A stretch of DNA of 50,009 nucleotides from Afipia sp. (GTDB lineage: Bacteria > Pseudomonadota > Alphaproteobacteria > Rhizobiales > Xanthobacteraceae). Shown piece by piece: positions 28,381 through 35,521 of this stretch. The notes beneath the pieces are model-generated. The model was not told where the DNA came from and did not search any database. It saw only the letters and a list, made by a program, of their open reading frames with translations. The stretch's first letter is position 1; each line of letters opens with the position of its first letter. The position numbers were made by a program, and so were the translations under genes. The DNA lies in assembly GCA_017308495.1 (NCBI GenBank), contig JAFKES010000138.1, forward strand, positions 1-50,009, given 5' to 3'.

Positions 28381-29259
28381 TTAGACGGTCGTTTTCTCGA
28401 CAATCTTGAGGAACTTGTCGTGTTCCTGCGGCGTCATGTGCTGTACGAATTCCTCGTACGGATACTTCTTCGACAGAACCTCGTCCTTGTACTGGCGCAA
28501 GCCCTGCTGAATCAGCGGCCGCACGTCGACGAAAGTGCCTTCGTGCTTGGGACGGGGGAAGGCACTATAGCCCACCGCGTCGCCGCTGATGAGATAGACG
28601 CCGTCGGGCGAGGCGCCGCCGCCCACGCTGATGACCGGGATCGGGAGCGTCTCGGCGAGATACTGCGTGATTTCCACCGGCACGTATTCGATGATCAATG
28701 CGAACGCTCCGGCGTCGACGAACGCGCGGGTGTCGTCGACGATCTTGGCGGCCTCGGCGGCGGTGCGCCCCTTGAAGCCGTAGCCGCTCTGCTCCAGCTT
28801 GCGCGAAGCCTGCATGCCCATGTGGCCCATGACGGGGATGCCGGCGCGCACGATCTCGGCCACGGTCTTGGCCGTATGCCGGTTGCCTTCGCACTTCACG
28901 GCATCGGCACCGCCTTCGGCGATCAGGCGCGCGGCGTTGCGGATCGCGTCCTCGGTGGAGAAGTGATACGTCATATAGGGCATGTGCCCGACGACCATGC
29001 CGTATTGCGTGACGCGGCTCACGGCCTGCGTCAGCACGAGTTGCTCTTCGAACCGAACGGTCATCGGCGTTTTGTGTCCGAGCAGCGACATCGGACCGGC
29101 ATTGCCGTTGATCAGCATATCAAAGCCGATCTCGTCCGAGATGGCCGCCATCGGCGCATCGTATACGCCAAGGGCGACGATGCGTTCCTTGTTGGCCTTC
29201 TTGTCCAGAATATTCTTGACGGTGATCTTGCTGCGCTTGCGTGCGGGCGTGTTGCTCAT
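28381..29259 (-). CDS. KPHMT-like (PanB-fold) protein, copy 1
   Basis: 292 residues, similar to ketopantoate hydroxymethyltransferase. Against E. coli PanB, the Mg ligands Asp45 and Asp84 are replaced by Gly52 (LINGNAG) and His92 (VGHMPYM). Lys112 and Glu114 are kept as Lys122/Glu124 (AVKCEGN), and the catalytic base Glu181 is kept in IIEYVP. A different metal site or reaction is likely, so panB is not assigned. The ATG has GGAG upstream. It is transcribed away from the BMC operon from the shared control region. About 278 bp of it is almost identical to copy 2. Confidence 0.85.
   Translation of the reverse strand: MSNTPARKRSKITVKNILDKKANKERIVALGVYDAPMAAISDEIGFDMLINGNAGPMSLLGHKTPMTVRFEEQLVLTQAVSRVTQYGMVVGHMPYMTYHFSTEDAIRNAARLIAEGGADAVKCEGNRHTAKTVAEIVRAGIPVMGHMGMQASRKLEQSGYGFKGRTAAEAAKIVDDTRAFVDAGAFALIIEYVPVEITQYLAETLPIPVISVGGGASPDGVYLISGDAVGYSAFPRPKHEGTFVDVRPLIQQGLRQYKDEVLSKKYPYEEFVQHMTPQEHDKFLKIVEKTTV
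28709..28986 (-). repeat. 278-bp inverted near-identical tract, left arm
   Basis: This segment of PanB-fold copy 1 matches 34844-35121 of copy 2 in inverted orientation, with four differences by my count. The adjacent 60 bp differ at 14 positions. The arms are 5.86 kb apart and bracket the shell operon. Confidence 0.85.
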
Positions 29260-29317
29260 AAAGGAAACTCCGGTGGATTATACCGAAGTGAGTAGCAGCA
29301 GTTCGTTCGCCTCTCCA

Positions 29318-29405
29318 ATGCATTGTATTGCGAGATGCAATGCACGGCGCGCAATTTGTGAAGCTTGCGTCGGACGCAACGAATTCGACCTATAAATGCA
29401 TTGGG
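29318..29405. promoter_or_regulatory. BMC divergent control region with two dyads
   Basis: The first element (29318-29344) is an imperfect dyad reading ATGCATTGT, then CGA, then TGCA, then GCA. The second (29365-29379) is the perfect palindrome TTGCGTCGGACGCAA, containing a LysR-type T-N11-A box. A TATAAA hexamer follows at 29391-29396, overlapping another ATGCATTG. The same elements with the same spacing recur before the ABC importer at 39198-39285. It sits between copy 1 (-) and copy 3 (+) of the PanB-fold genes, so both operons are probably controlled here. Confidence 0.75.
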
Positions 29406-29474
29406 CGGCATCGTTTCGCGCTGCTAACGTTTGCGTCATTCGAATTCCGCTCAGCAGCGCATAAACGCAAACCA

Positions 29475-30362
29475 GTGGTCGACAAGTTGTCAAATAGTCG
29501 CCGGAAAATCACGCCCGCATCAATCATTTCCCGAAAAGGGCGCGGCGCTCCCATTACTCTCGTGACGGCTTACGATTATCCGTTTGCAAGTTACGCCGAG
29601 CAGGCCGGAGTCGACATCGTATTCGTGAGCGATGCATTCGCGAGCGTTGGCATGGGGTGCGACAACACCCTGGCGGTCACCGTGGACGAGGTCATCTATC
29701 ATACGCGTGCGGTGCGTCGTGCGGTGTCGTCGAGCCTGGTGCTGGCGTCGCTGCCGTTCCTGTCATACACGACGCCCGCTGATGCGGTGCAAAACGCCGG
29801 TCGCATCATTCGTGATGGCGGCGCGGATGCCGTCGAGATCGAGGGTGGCGCCGAGCTTGCGCCGACCGTGCGGGCTCTGACGAAAGCCGGTATCGCGGTT
29901 ATCGCGCATGTGGGGCTGACGAAAATACTGTCGGCGCGCACCGGAAGCTATCGTTCGCAGGCGCAGGACGCGCAGTCGGCAATCGCCATCATGCACGATG
30001 CGCTCGCGCTGTCGGAGGCCGGGGCCTTCGCGCTCGTGCTCGAATGCATTCCCGACCGCATCGCCGCGGCGATTACGGAGCTTGTCCCGGTGCCGACCAT
30101 CGGCATTGGCGCGGGCGGTTACTGCGATGGGCAGGGTCTCGTCACCCAGGACATGCTGGGGCTGTTCGAGAAGTTCACCCCGAAATTTGTGCAGAAGTTT
30201 GCCGCGCTCGGCGAGGGCGCGCGCGACGGCTTTCGACAGTTCAAGGCGAGCGTCGAGTCGGCTGCATTTCCAGGTTCCGCGCACACGCTGGCGATTGAGG
30301 ACGAGAAGCTCGACGACATCGTGGCGCGGCTCAACAGTGCCAGCAACGGTACTCCCTACTGA
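29475..30362 (+). CDS. KPHMT-like (PanB-fold) protein, copy 3, first gene of the BMC operon
   Basis: 295 residues from a GTG. It is nearer to true PanB than the other copies (VTAYDYPFA, TLAVTVDEVIYHTRAVRR, LPFLSYTTP). Asp45 is kept (Asp53), but the second metal ligand Asp84 is Ser92 (LASLPFL) and Lys112 is Glu121 (VEIEGG); Glu114 and Glu181 remain. A C-terminal extension with EDEKLDDIVARLN may be an amphipathic helix. Upstream in-frame starts are rejected because they lie inside or before the dyads and the TATAAA hexamer. A TTG at 29487 is also possible. It precedes BMC-H by 58 bp. Confidence 0.83.
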   Translation: MVDKLSNSRRKITPASIISRKGRGAPITLVTAYDYPFASYAEQAGVDIVFVSDAFASVGMGCDNTLAVTVDEVIYHTRAVRRAVSSSLVLASLPFLSYTTPADAVQNAGRIIRDGGADAVEIEGGAELAPTVRALTKAGIAVIAHVGLTKILSARTGSYRSQAQDAQSAIAIMHDALALSEAGAFALVLECIPDRIAAAITELVPVPTIGIGAGGYCDGQGLVTQDMLGLFEKFTPKFVQKFAALGEGARDGFRQFKASVESAAFPGSAHTLAIEDEKLDDIVARLNSASNGTPY

Positions 30363-30420
30363 CCGCGTGAGATCGCCTGACGCGGCGCAACCAACCCACC
30401 TGACTGGAAGGAAAACGTAA

Positions 30421-30723
<303 letters not shown>

Positions 30724-30755
30724 GGCTGTCGCCAGCTTGTAAGTGAGGAGACGAC

Positions 30756-31388
30756 ATGTCCAAGGAAAATAACGTGCAGCTGCGCGCATACTTTTTCATC
30801 GACCGCATGCAGCCGCAATACGCAGCCTATTTCGGTACGGTGACCGCCGGCGACATTCCGGTGGCGGGTATGGCGCAGATGTACGTGGAGCTCGCTCCGG
30901 GCAACGAGGTGTTTCGCGTCGTTGACATGGCCGTGAAGGCGACGGAGGTGAAGCCCGGCGTGCAGATCGTCGAGCGCGAGTTCGGTGTGCTCGAAGTGCA
31001 TTCCGAGTCGCAGGAGGCAGTCCGCGAGGCGGGACGCACCATCCTGGAGCGTCTGGGCATGCGGGAAGAGGACCGGATCCGGCCAAAGGTCGCCTCGGTC
31101 CAGGTGATCACCAATGTGTCGCCCTATCAGGCGCAGCTGATCAACCGGTCGCGTCGCGGCAGCATGCTCGTTCCCGGAGAGGCGCTGTTCGTGCTCGAGG
31201 TCACGCCGGCCGCGTATATCGATATCGCGGCCAACGAGGCCGAGAAGTCCGCGAATGTCCGCCTTGTCGATCTGCGCGACGTCGGACGGTTCGGCCGCCT
31301 GTTCATGGCAGGCACCGAAGCGGAAGCGCGCACCGCGCAACTCGCCTCGATTGCGGCCATCGAAGCCATCTCTGGCACCGACAAGTAA
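30756..31388 (+). CDS. BMC-T tandem-domain shell protein
   Basis: 210 residues, two fused BMC domains that make a pseudohexameric trimer. The first half begins LRAYFFIDRMQPQ, with APGNEVFRVVDMAVKATEV, VQIVEREFGVLEVHS and a helix REAGRTILERL. The second half has VITNVSPYQAQLINR, SMLVPGEALFVLEVTPAAY and FMAGTEAEA. The opening LRxYxFIDRxQPQ recalls permuted BMC-T proteins of aminoacetone-type loci. BMC-T trimers often carry large gated pores. A GTGAGGAG ribosome-binding site precedes the ATG. Confidence 0.93.
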   Translation: MSKENNVQLRAYFFIDRMQPQYAAYFGTVTAGDIPVAGMAQMYVELAPGNEVFRVVDMAVKATEVKPGVQIVEREFGVLEVHSESQEAVREAGRTILERLGMREEDRIRPKVASVQVITNVSPYQAQLINRSRRGSMLVPGEALFVLEVTPAAYIDIAANEAEKSANVRLVDLRDVGRFGRLFMAGTEAEARTAQLASIAAIEAISGTDK

Positions 31389-31404
31389 AATCAGGAGCGG
31401 TGGA

Positions 31405-31710
31405 ATGCTGATCTGCAGAACGACCGGAACCGTCGTATCGACTGTCAAGCACGAGCGGCTGCACGGTCGCAAGCTGCTGCTCGTGAGGCGTTCCGCCCCC
31501 GATGGCAAGGCTGTCGGTGATCCGTTCGTCGCGGTGGATGCCGTCGGCGCCGGAGAAGGAGAACTCGTGATCGTTGCCGTTGGCAGTGCCGCGCGCGAAC
31601 TCGATACGACCCGGTCGGCGCCGGTGGACGCCACCATCATCGGTATCATCGATTCCACGGCTGTCGGCGGCAAGCTCCGCTTCGCGAAGTCGAATGAGGC
31701 GAACGCATGA
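31405..31710 (+). CDS. BMC-P pentameric vertex protein (EutN/CcmL family)
   Basis: 101 residues from an ATG at 31405 with AGGAGCGG upstream. The fold is EutN/CcmL-like: MLICRTTGTVVSTVKHERLHG, KLLLVR, the VAVDAVGAGEGELVIVAVGSA block and DATIIGIID. Pentamers of this protein cap shell vertices. Its stop overlaps the ATG of the aldehyde dehydrogenase by four bases. With BMC-H and BMC-T it completes the minimal set for a closed icosahedral shell. Confidence 0.95.
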   Translation: MLICRTTGTVVSTVKHERLHGRKLLLVRRSAPDGKAVGDPFVAVDAVGAGEGELVIVAVGSAARELDTTRSAPVDATIIGIIDSTAVGGKLRFAKSNEANA

Positions 31711-33176
31711 CCAGTGATCTCGACAAGGATCTGAAGGCCATCCAGCAGGCCAGGCGTCTGGCCGAACGGTGCCGCGAGGCGCAGCGGGAGTTCGCGAAGG
31801 CGTCGTCCGCCACCGTCAACGCGGTGTGCGAAGCGGTGTCCGAGGCGTCGTTCAAGGCTGCGCGCCGCCTCGCGGACATGGCCCACGAGGAAACCGGCTA
31901 CGGAAATGCCGATCACAAGGTGCTGAAGAACGAGTTCGCCGCGCGCAATGTTTGGGAATCGATCCGCGACGTTCCGACCGTCGGCGTGATCGAGCGCGAC
32001 GAGTCCAAGAAAATGCTGGTCATCGCCGAGCCGATGGGCGTGGTGGCGGCGCTGACGCCGTCGACCAACCCGACGTCGACGGCGATCTTCAAGTCGCTGA
32101 TTGCGCTCAAGGGCCGCAATGGCATCGTGCTGTCGCCGCATCCGTCGGCGGCGAAATGCACAGCCGAGGCCGTGGACATCATCGCCCGGGCCGCGGAGGG
32201 CGCCGGCGCGCCGCGCGGCCTGGTCAGTTGCCTCGACGGATCATCGTATTCCGGGACGCAGGAGTTGCTGCGCCACTATGCCGTCAACGTGATCCTCGCC
32301 ACCGGCGGCGGGCCGATGGTTCGCGCCGCCCATAGCACGGGCAAGCCGGCGTATGGCGTCGGCCCCGGAAACGTTCCTGCCTGGGTTGACCGCAGCGCCG
32401 ATATCGCGAAGGCGGCGCGTGACCTCGTCAACAGCAAGTCGTTCGATTGCAGCCTGATCTGCGCCACCGAACAAGCTGTGGTGGCCGACGAGCCGATCGC
32501 GGCGGAACTGCGCAGCCGGATGGAAGAGCAGGGCGCGTATTGGGTGCCCGAGGCTTATCACCAGAAGCTGGCGGCGACGCTGTTTCATCCGGATGGCGGC
32601 ATCAACGCCCGCTCTGTCGGCCAGACCGCGGCGGCACTGGCGGGCGCTGTCGGCATGGAGATTCCGGCCGGTACGTGCGTGCTCGTGGCGCCGCTCGGAG
32701 GGATCGGCAAGGATCACCCGCTCTCGCGCGAGAAGCTGACTTCGGTGCTGGGGTTCATGACGGCGCGGGATGCGCAGGCCGGACTGGACCTGTGCGTCAA
32801 GATTCTCCGCTTCGGCGGCGACGGACATTCCGCGGTGATCCACTCGCGGGATGCGACGCAAACGGAGGCCATGGCGGCGCAGCTTCCCGCGTTCCGCATC
32901 ATCGTCAATTCGATGTCGACGCTGGGCAGCATCGGCTCCACCTGCCGCTTCGTCCCCTCGCTGACGCTGGGGACCGGAGGCATGGGCGGCGCCATCGTGG
33001 GGGACAACATTACGGTCACGCACCTGATCAATCGCAAGCGCGTCGCGTGGGAAGTCGAATCCCCGCCCGCGAGCGTCGGCCGGCCCGGAGCCGCGGCGAT
33101 CAAGCGAGAGCCCAGCGTTGACGAGATCGTCGCGCAGGTGCTGGCGCGGCTCGGGCGTATGCCGGTCCAGGCTTAA
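31707..33176 (+). CDS. CoA-acylating aldehyde dehydrogenase, BMC cargo
   Basis: 489 residues, EutE/PduP-like family: [37 protein letters not shown], catalytic Cys252 in [11 protein letters not shown] and [13 protein letters not shown]. It turns an aldehyde into acyl-CoA with NAD and CoA. After a Pro/Gly/Ala-rich linker, the last residues (about 470-485, [15 protein letters not shown]) form an amphipathic helix of the encapsulation-peptide type, so it is probably packaged in the shell. Cys248 next to the active site is an extra cysteine. The aldehyde is unknown; sulfoacetaldehyde-type acylating enzymes are close relatives in this fold. Confidence 0.93.
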   Translation: MTSDLDKDLKAIQQARRLAERCREAQREFAKASSATVNAVCEAVSEASFKAARRLADMAHEETGYGNADHKVLKNEFAARNVWESIRDVPTVGVIERDESKKMLVIAEPMGVVAALTPSTNPTSTAIFKSLIALKGRNGIVLSPHPSAAKCTAEAVDIIARAAEGAGAPRGLVSCLDGSSYSGTQELLRHYAVNVILATGGGPMVRAAHSTGKPAYGVGPGNVPAWVDRSADIAKAARDLVNSKSFDCSLICATEQAVVADEPIAAELRSRMEEQGAYWVPEAYHQKLAATLFHPDGGINARSVGQTAAALAGAVGMEIPAGTCVLVAPLGGIGKDHPLSREKLTSVLGFMTARDAQAGLDLCVKILRFGGDGHSAVIHSRDATQTEAMAAQLPAFRIIVNSMSTLGSIGSTCRFVPSLTLGTGGMGGAIVGDNITVTHLINRKRVAWEVESPPASVGRPGAAAIKREPSVDEIVAQVLARLGRMPVQA

Positions 33177-33190
33177 AGAGCGGAAGCAAC

Positions 33191-33616
33191 ATGGCGTATT
33201 TTCGTCCTTCCCAGGAACGGGCTTTGGCCACAAAGCGCTTTCTCACGGCACGGGAAGTCGAGGACATGGCGGCCGCGGGCGCGGTCGAGATCTTGCAGGT
33301 CGATGGCCTGGTGATCACGGATGCGGCGCGGGAAACCGCGCACGATCTCGGCTTGCGCATCAAGCAGCCGGATCGTCAGCCCAAGCCGGAAGGCAGGCCG
33401 CCGCAGCGCGAGCCGGAGGCGCCGCGCGCCGAAACGGTTGCGCGTCCGGCACCGGTGCCGCTGGCGTCCGTCGGCTCGGTTCGGATCGCGTCAGCGGGGG
33501 GCGGGCCGGATGCGTCGCGATCCCGCGACGTGACGTCCGATCCTTTGCTGCGGGCGGTGATACAGGCGGTGCGCGCCAACCGATCGGCGCTGGCGGCGAT
33601 CGCGGAGGGGACCTAA
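33191..33616 (+). CDS. Small EutQ-N-terminal-like BMC accessory protein 1
   Basis: 141 residues. The N-terminal 55 or so (RFLTAREVEDMAAAGAVEIL, then LVITDAARETAHDLGLRI) resemble the N-terminal domain of EutQ, where ITxxDIR, ITPEAREVA and LGF occur. A Pro/Arg/Ala-rich linker follows, then a short C-terminal helix (DPLLRAVIQAVRANRSALAA) like an encapsulation peptide. No cupin or adenosyltransferase domain is present. I infer a cargo or scaffold adaptor. It sits 15 bp after the dehydrogenase gene. Confidence 0.75.
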   Translation: MAYFRPSQERALATKRFLTAREVEDMAAAGAVEILQVDGLVITDAARETAHDLGLRIKQPDRQPKPEGRPPQREPEAPRAETVARPAPVPLASVGSVRIASAGGGPDASRSRDVTSDPLLRAVIQAVRANRSALAAIAEGT

Positions 33617-33619
33617 CAG

Positions 33620-34015
33620 ATGTCGAGTCGACTTGAGAAGATCGCGCTGCGGCAGTTTATCACCAGTGATGACGTGCGCGCCGCCGCCACTCGCAATGAA
33701 AGCCACCTGGCGTTACCGCAGAACTGCACGGTGACCGACGAGGCGCGGGAACTGGCGCTCAAGCTCTCCATCCGTCTGGGTGAGGCGGCGGCGGCCAAGC
33801 CGCCGGCTCCCGTGGCCAGCGCACCCGTGCAGCCCCGCAAGGATGCTCCGGCGCCGGAAGCCTTTCAGCAGACATGGTCGGAAGACACAAACCGCCGGGT
33901 CGTGGCGGCGGTGAGCCAGGTGCTCGAAGGGCTGGATCTGGGAGAGCGCAAGGCGATCCTGCTGCCGACGATTATCCGCCGTGTATTTGCCGGGCTCGCA
34001 GCCAGTCGGAGCTGA
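33620..34015 (+). CDS. Small EutQ-N-terminal-like BMC accessory protein 2
   Basis: 131 residues. The N-terminal domain (RQFITSDDVRAAATRNESHL, then TVTDEARELALKLSIRL) is again EutQ-N-like. A Pro/Ala linker leads to a C-terminal helical pair (RRVVAAVSQVLEG, LPTIIRRVFAGL) resembling the helical segment that precedes the cupin in EutQ. It starts 4 bp after accessory protein 1. The pair looks like an old duplication. A scaffold or core-assembly role is inferred. Confidence 0.75.
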   Translation: MSSRLEKIALRQFITSDDVRAAATRNESHLALPQNCTVTDEARELALKLSIRLGEAAAAKPPAPVASAPVQPRKDAPAPEAFQQTWSEDTNRRVVAAVSQVLEGLDLGERKAILLPTIIRRVFAGLAASRS

Positions 34016-34016
34016 G

Positions 34017-34505
34017 ATGAGCGTCTATCACAACCCCGCGGAGATGCTGGAGGGCGATCGCGTTATCATCGAGGATCTGCGAATCCCGGCCTGCATCGGC
34101 GTCTATCCGCACGAGAAGCTTCGACAGCAGGTCGTCGTCATGACCATCGAGATGGGGTTGCCGTCTCAGGCCTGCTTCCGAAGCGATCGAGTTGACGACA
34201 CGATCGACTATGCCGCGGTGGCAGATGCGGTGAGACGGCTGGCGGTCAGCCGGCATTTCAATCTGATCGAGCGCCTAGCTGAACAGGTTTCGAATGTCAT
34301 CTTCGATGGCTTCGGCGCCACGTGGGTGAAAGTGCGCATCGGCAAGATAGGCGTCATTCCCGACGCGAAGTGTGCCGCCGTGGCGATCACGCGGCTGAAT
34401 GCCCGCGTTTTCGCAGGAATGCCTTCGTCGGGATCCGTCGCGGAGGTGCGGGACGGTCACCGGGATGACGCTCTCTGTGTGTCGGAGGACGCAGGCAACA
34501 CCTGA
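34017..34505 (+). CDS. folB: FolB-type dihydroneopterin aldolase in the BMC operon
   Basis: 162 residues, 40 longer than E. coli FolB. Active-site positions are kept: Glu33 (GVYPHE), Tyr65 (IDYAAVAD), Glu85 (NLIERLAEQ) and Lys110 (RIGKIGVI). The reaction splits dihydroneopterin to 6-hydroxymethyl-dihydropterin and glycolaldehyde. The C-terminal 35 residues after RLNARVFAG are not part of the family and have no clear fold. The start is one base past the previous stop. Epimerase activity or another pterin substrate is possible. Confidence 0.85.
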   Translation: MSVYHNPAEMLEGDRVIIEDLRIPACIGVYPHEKLRQQVVVMTIEMGLPSQACFRSDRVDDTIDYAAVADAVRRLAVSRHFNLIERLAEQVSNVIFDGFGATWVKVRIGKIGVIPDAKCAAVAITRLNARVFAGMPSSGSVAEVRDGHRDDALCVSEDAGNT

Positions 34506-34573
34506 CAATTTGCGAGTTCGGATGCGGCGGCTGAATCCGCCATCGGTGCATGTCGTATAGTGAGGAAAACCCA

Positions 34574-35449
34574 GTGAGCAATCCATCACCACAGCGCAAG
34601 AAAGTCACGTGCAAGAGTCTCCAGGACAAGAAAGCGCGCGGCGAGCCGATCGTCGCGCTCGGTGTCTACGATGCTCCGATGGCTGTGATCGCCGATGAAA
34701 TCGGCTTCGACCTTTTGATCAACGGCAATGCCGGCCCGATGTCGCTGCTCGGGCATCCGACGCCGATGACCGTGCGTTTCGAGGAGCAGCTCGTCCTGAT
34801 GCAGGCGGTGACGCGCACCGCGCCGTACGGGCTGGCCGTCGGACACATGCCCTATATGACGTATCACTTCTCCACCGAGGACGCGATCCGCAACGCCGCG
34901 CGCCTGATCGCCGAAGGCGGTGCCGATGCCGTGAAGTGCGAAGGCAACCGGCATACGGCAAAGACCGTGGCCGAGATCGTGCGCGCCGGCATCCCCGTCA
35001 TGGGCCACATGGGCATGCAGGCCTCGCGCAAGCTGGAGCAGAGCGGCTACGGCTTCAAGGGGCGCACCGCCACCGAGGCCGCCAAGATCGTCGACGACAC
35101 CCGCGCGTTCGTCGATGCCGGCGTTTTCGGAATCATCCTCGAATACGTTCCGGTCGAAATCACGCTCTATCTCGCGCGGACGCTGCCGGTGCCGATCATC
35201 AGCGTGGGCGGCGGCCCGTCGCCCGACGGAATCTATATTGCGAGCAGCGATGTGGTTGGCTACAGCGCGTTCCCCAAGCCCAAGCATGAAGGCAGCTTCG
35301 CCAATATCCGCCCGGTGATCCAGGAGGGATTGCGTCAGTACAAACAGGAGGTGCTGAGCGGGCAATATCCATACGCGGAATTTGTCCAGCACATGACGCC
35401 GGACGAACATCGCCGCTTTCTCGAGCTTGTTGCCGCGCCGGCAGCGTGA
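34574..35449 (+). CDS. KPHMT-like (PanB-fold) protein, copy 2
   Basis: 291 residues from a GTG with GAGGAAAA seven bases upstream; this start aligns with the N-terminus of copy 1 (MSNPSPQRKK against MSNTPARKRS), so the longer ATG at 34550 is not preferred. The substitutions are those of copy 1: Gly51 for Asp45, His91 for Asp84, with Lys121, Glu123 and the Glu in ILEYVP kept. A mid-gene tract is almost identical to copy 1 while the rest has diverged. It may form homo- or hetero-oligomers with copy 1. It lies 68 bp after folB. Confidence 0.85.
   Translation: MSNPSPQRKKVTCKSLQDKKARGEPIVALGVYDAPMAVIADEIGFDLLINGNAGPMSLLGHPTPMTVRFEEQLVLMQAVTRTAPYGLAVGHMPYMTYHFSTEDAIRNAARLIAEGGADAVKCEGNRHTAKTVAEIVRAGIPVMGHMGMQASRKLEQSGYGFKGRTATEAAKIVDDTRAFVDAGVFGIILEYVPVEITLYLARTLPVPIISVGGGPSPDGIYIASSDVVGYSAFPKPKHEGSFANIRPVIQEGLRQYKQEVLSGQYPYAEFVQHMTPDEHRRFLELVAAPAA
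34844..35121 (+). repeat. 278-bp inverted near-identical tract, right arm
   Basis: Right arm of the inverted pair with 28709-28986. The sharp edges of near-identity inside otherwise diverged genes suggest gene conversion. The arms could also allow inversion of the 5.86 kb between them. Confidence 0.85.
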
Positions 35450-35521
35450 TCGTTGGCGGCGGCTTTTCTGCCGCGACAATTTTGAGTGTCGAGAGCGTTG
35501 TCCGTCGAAGGTGATGAAGCT

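Noticed and set aside
29328-29474. In-frame upstream extension of PanB-fold copy 3
   Set aside because: It would run through the dyads and the TATAAA hexamer, adds non-conserved residues and has no ribosome-binding site.
31707-33176. Assignment as a sulfoacetaldehyde or isethionate compartment
   Set aside because: The dehydrogenase fold allows it and the importer family fits, but there is no isethionate lyase, taurine-pyruvate aminotransferase or sulfonate-specific enzyme in the locus.
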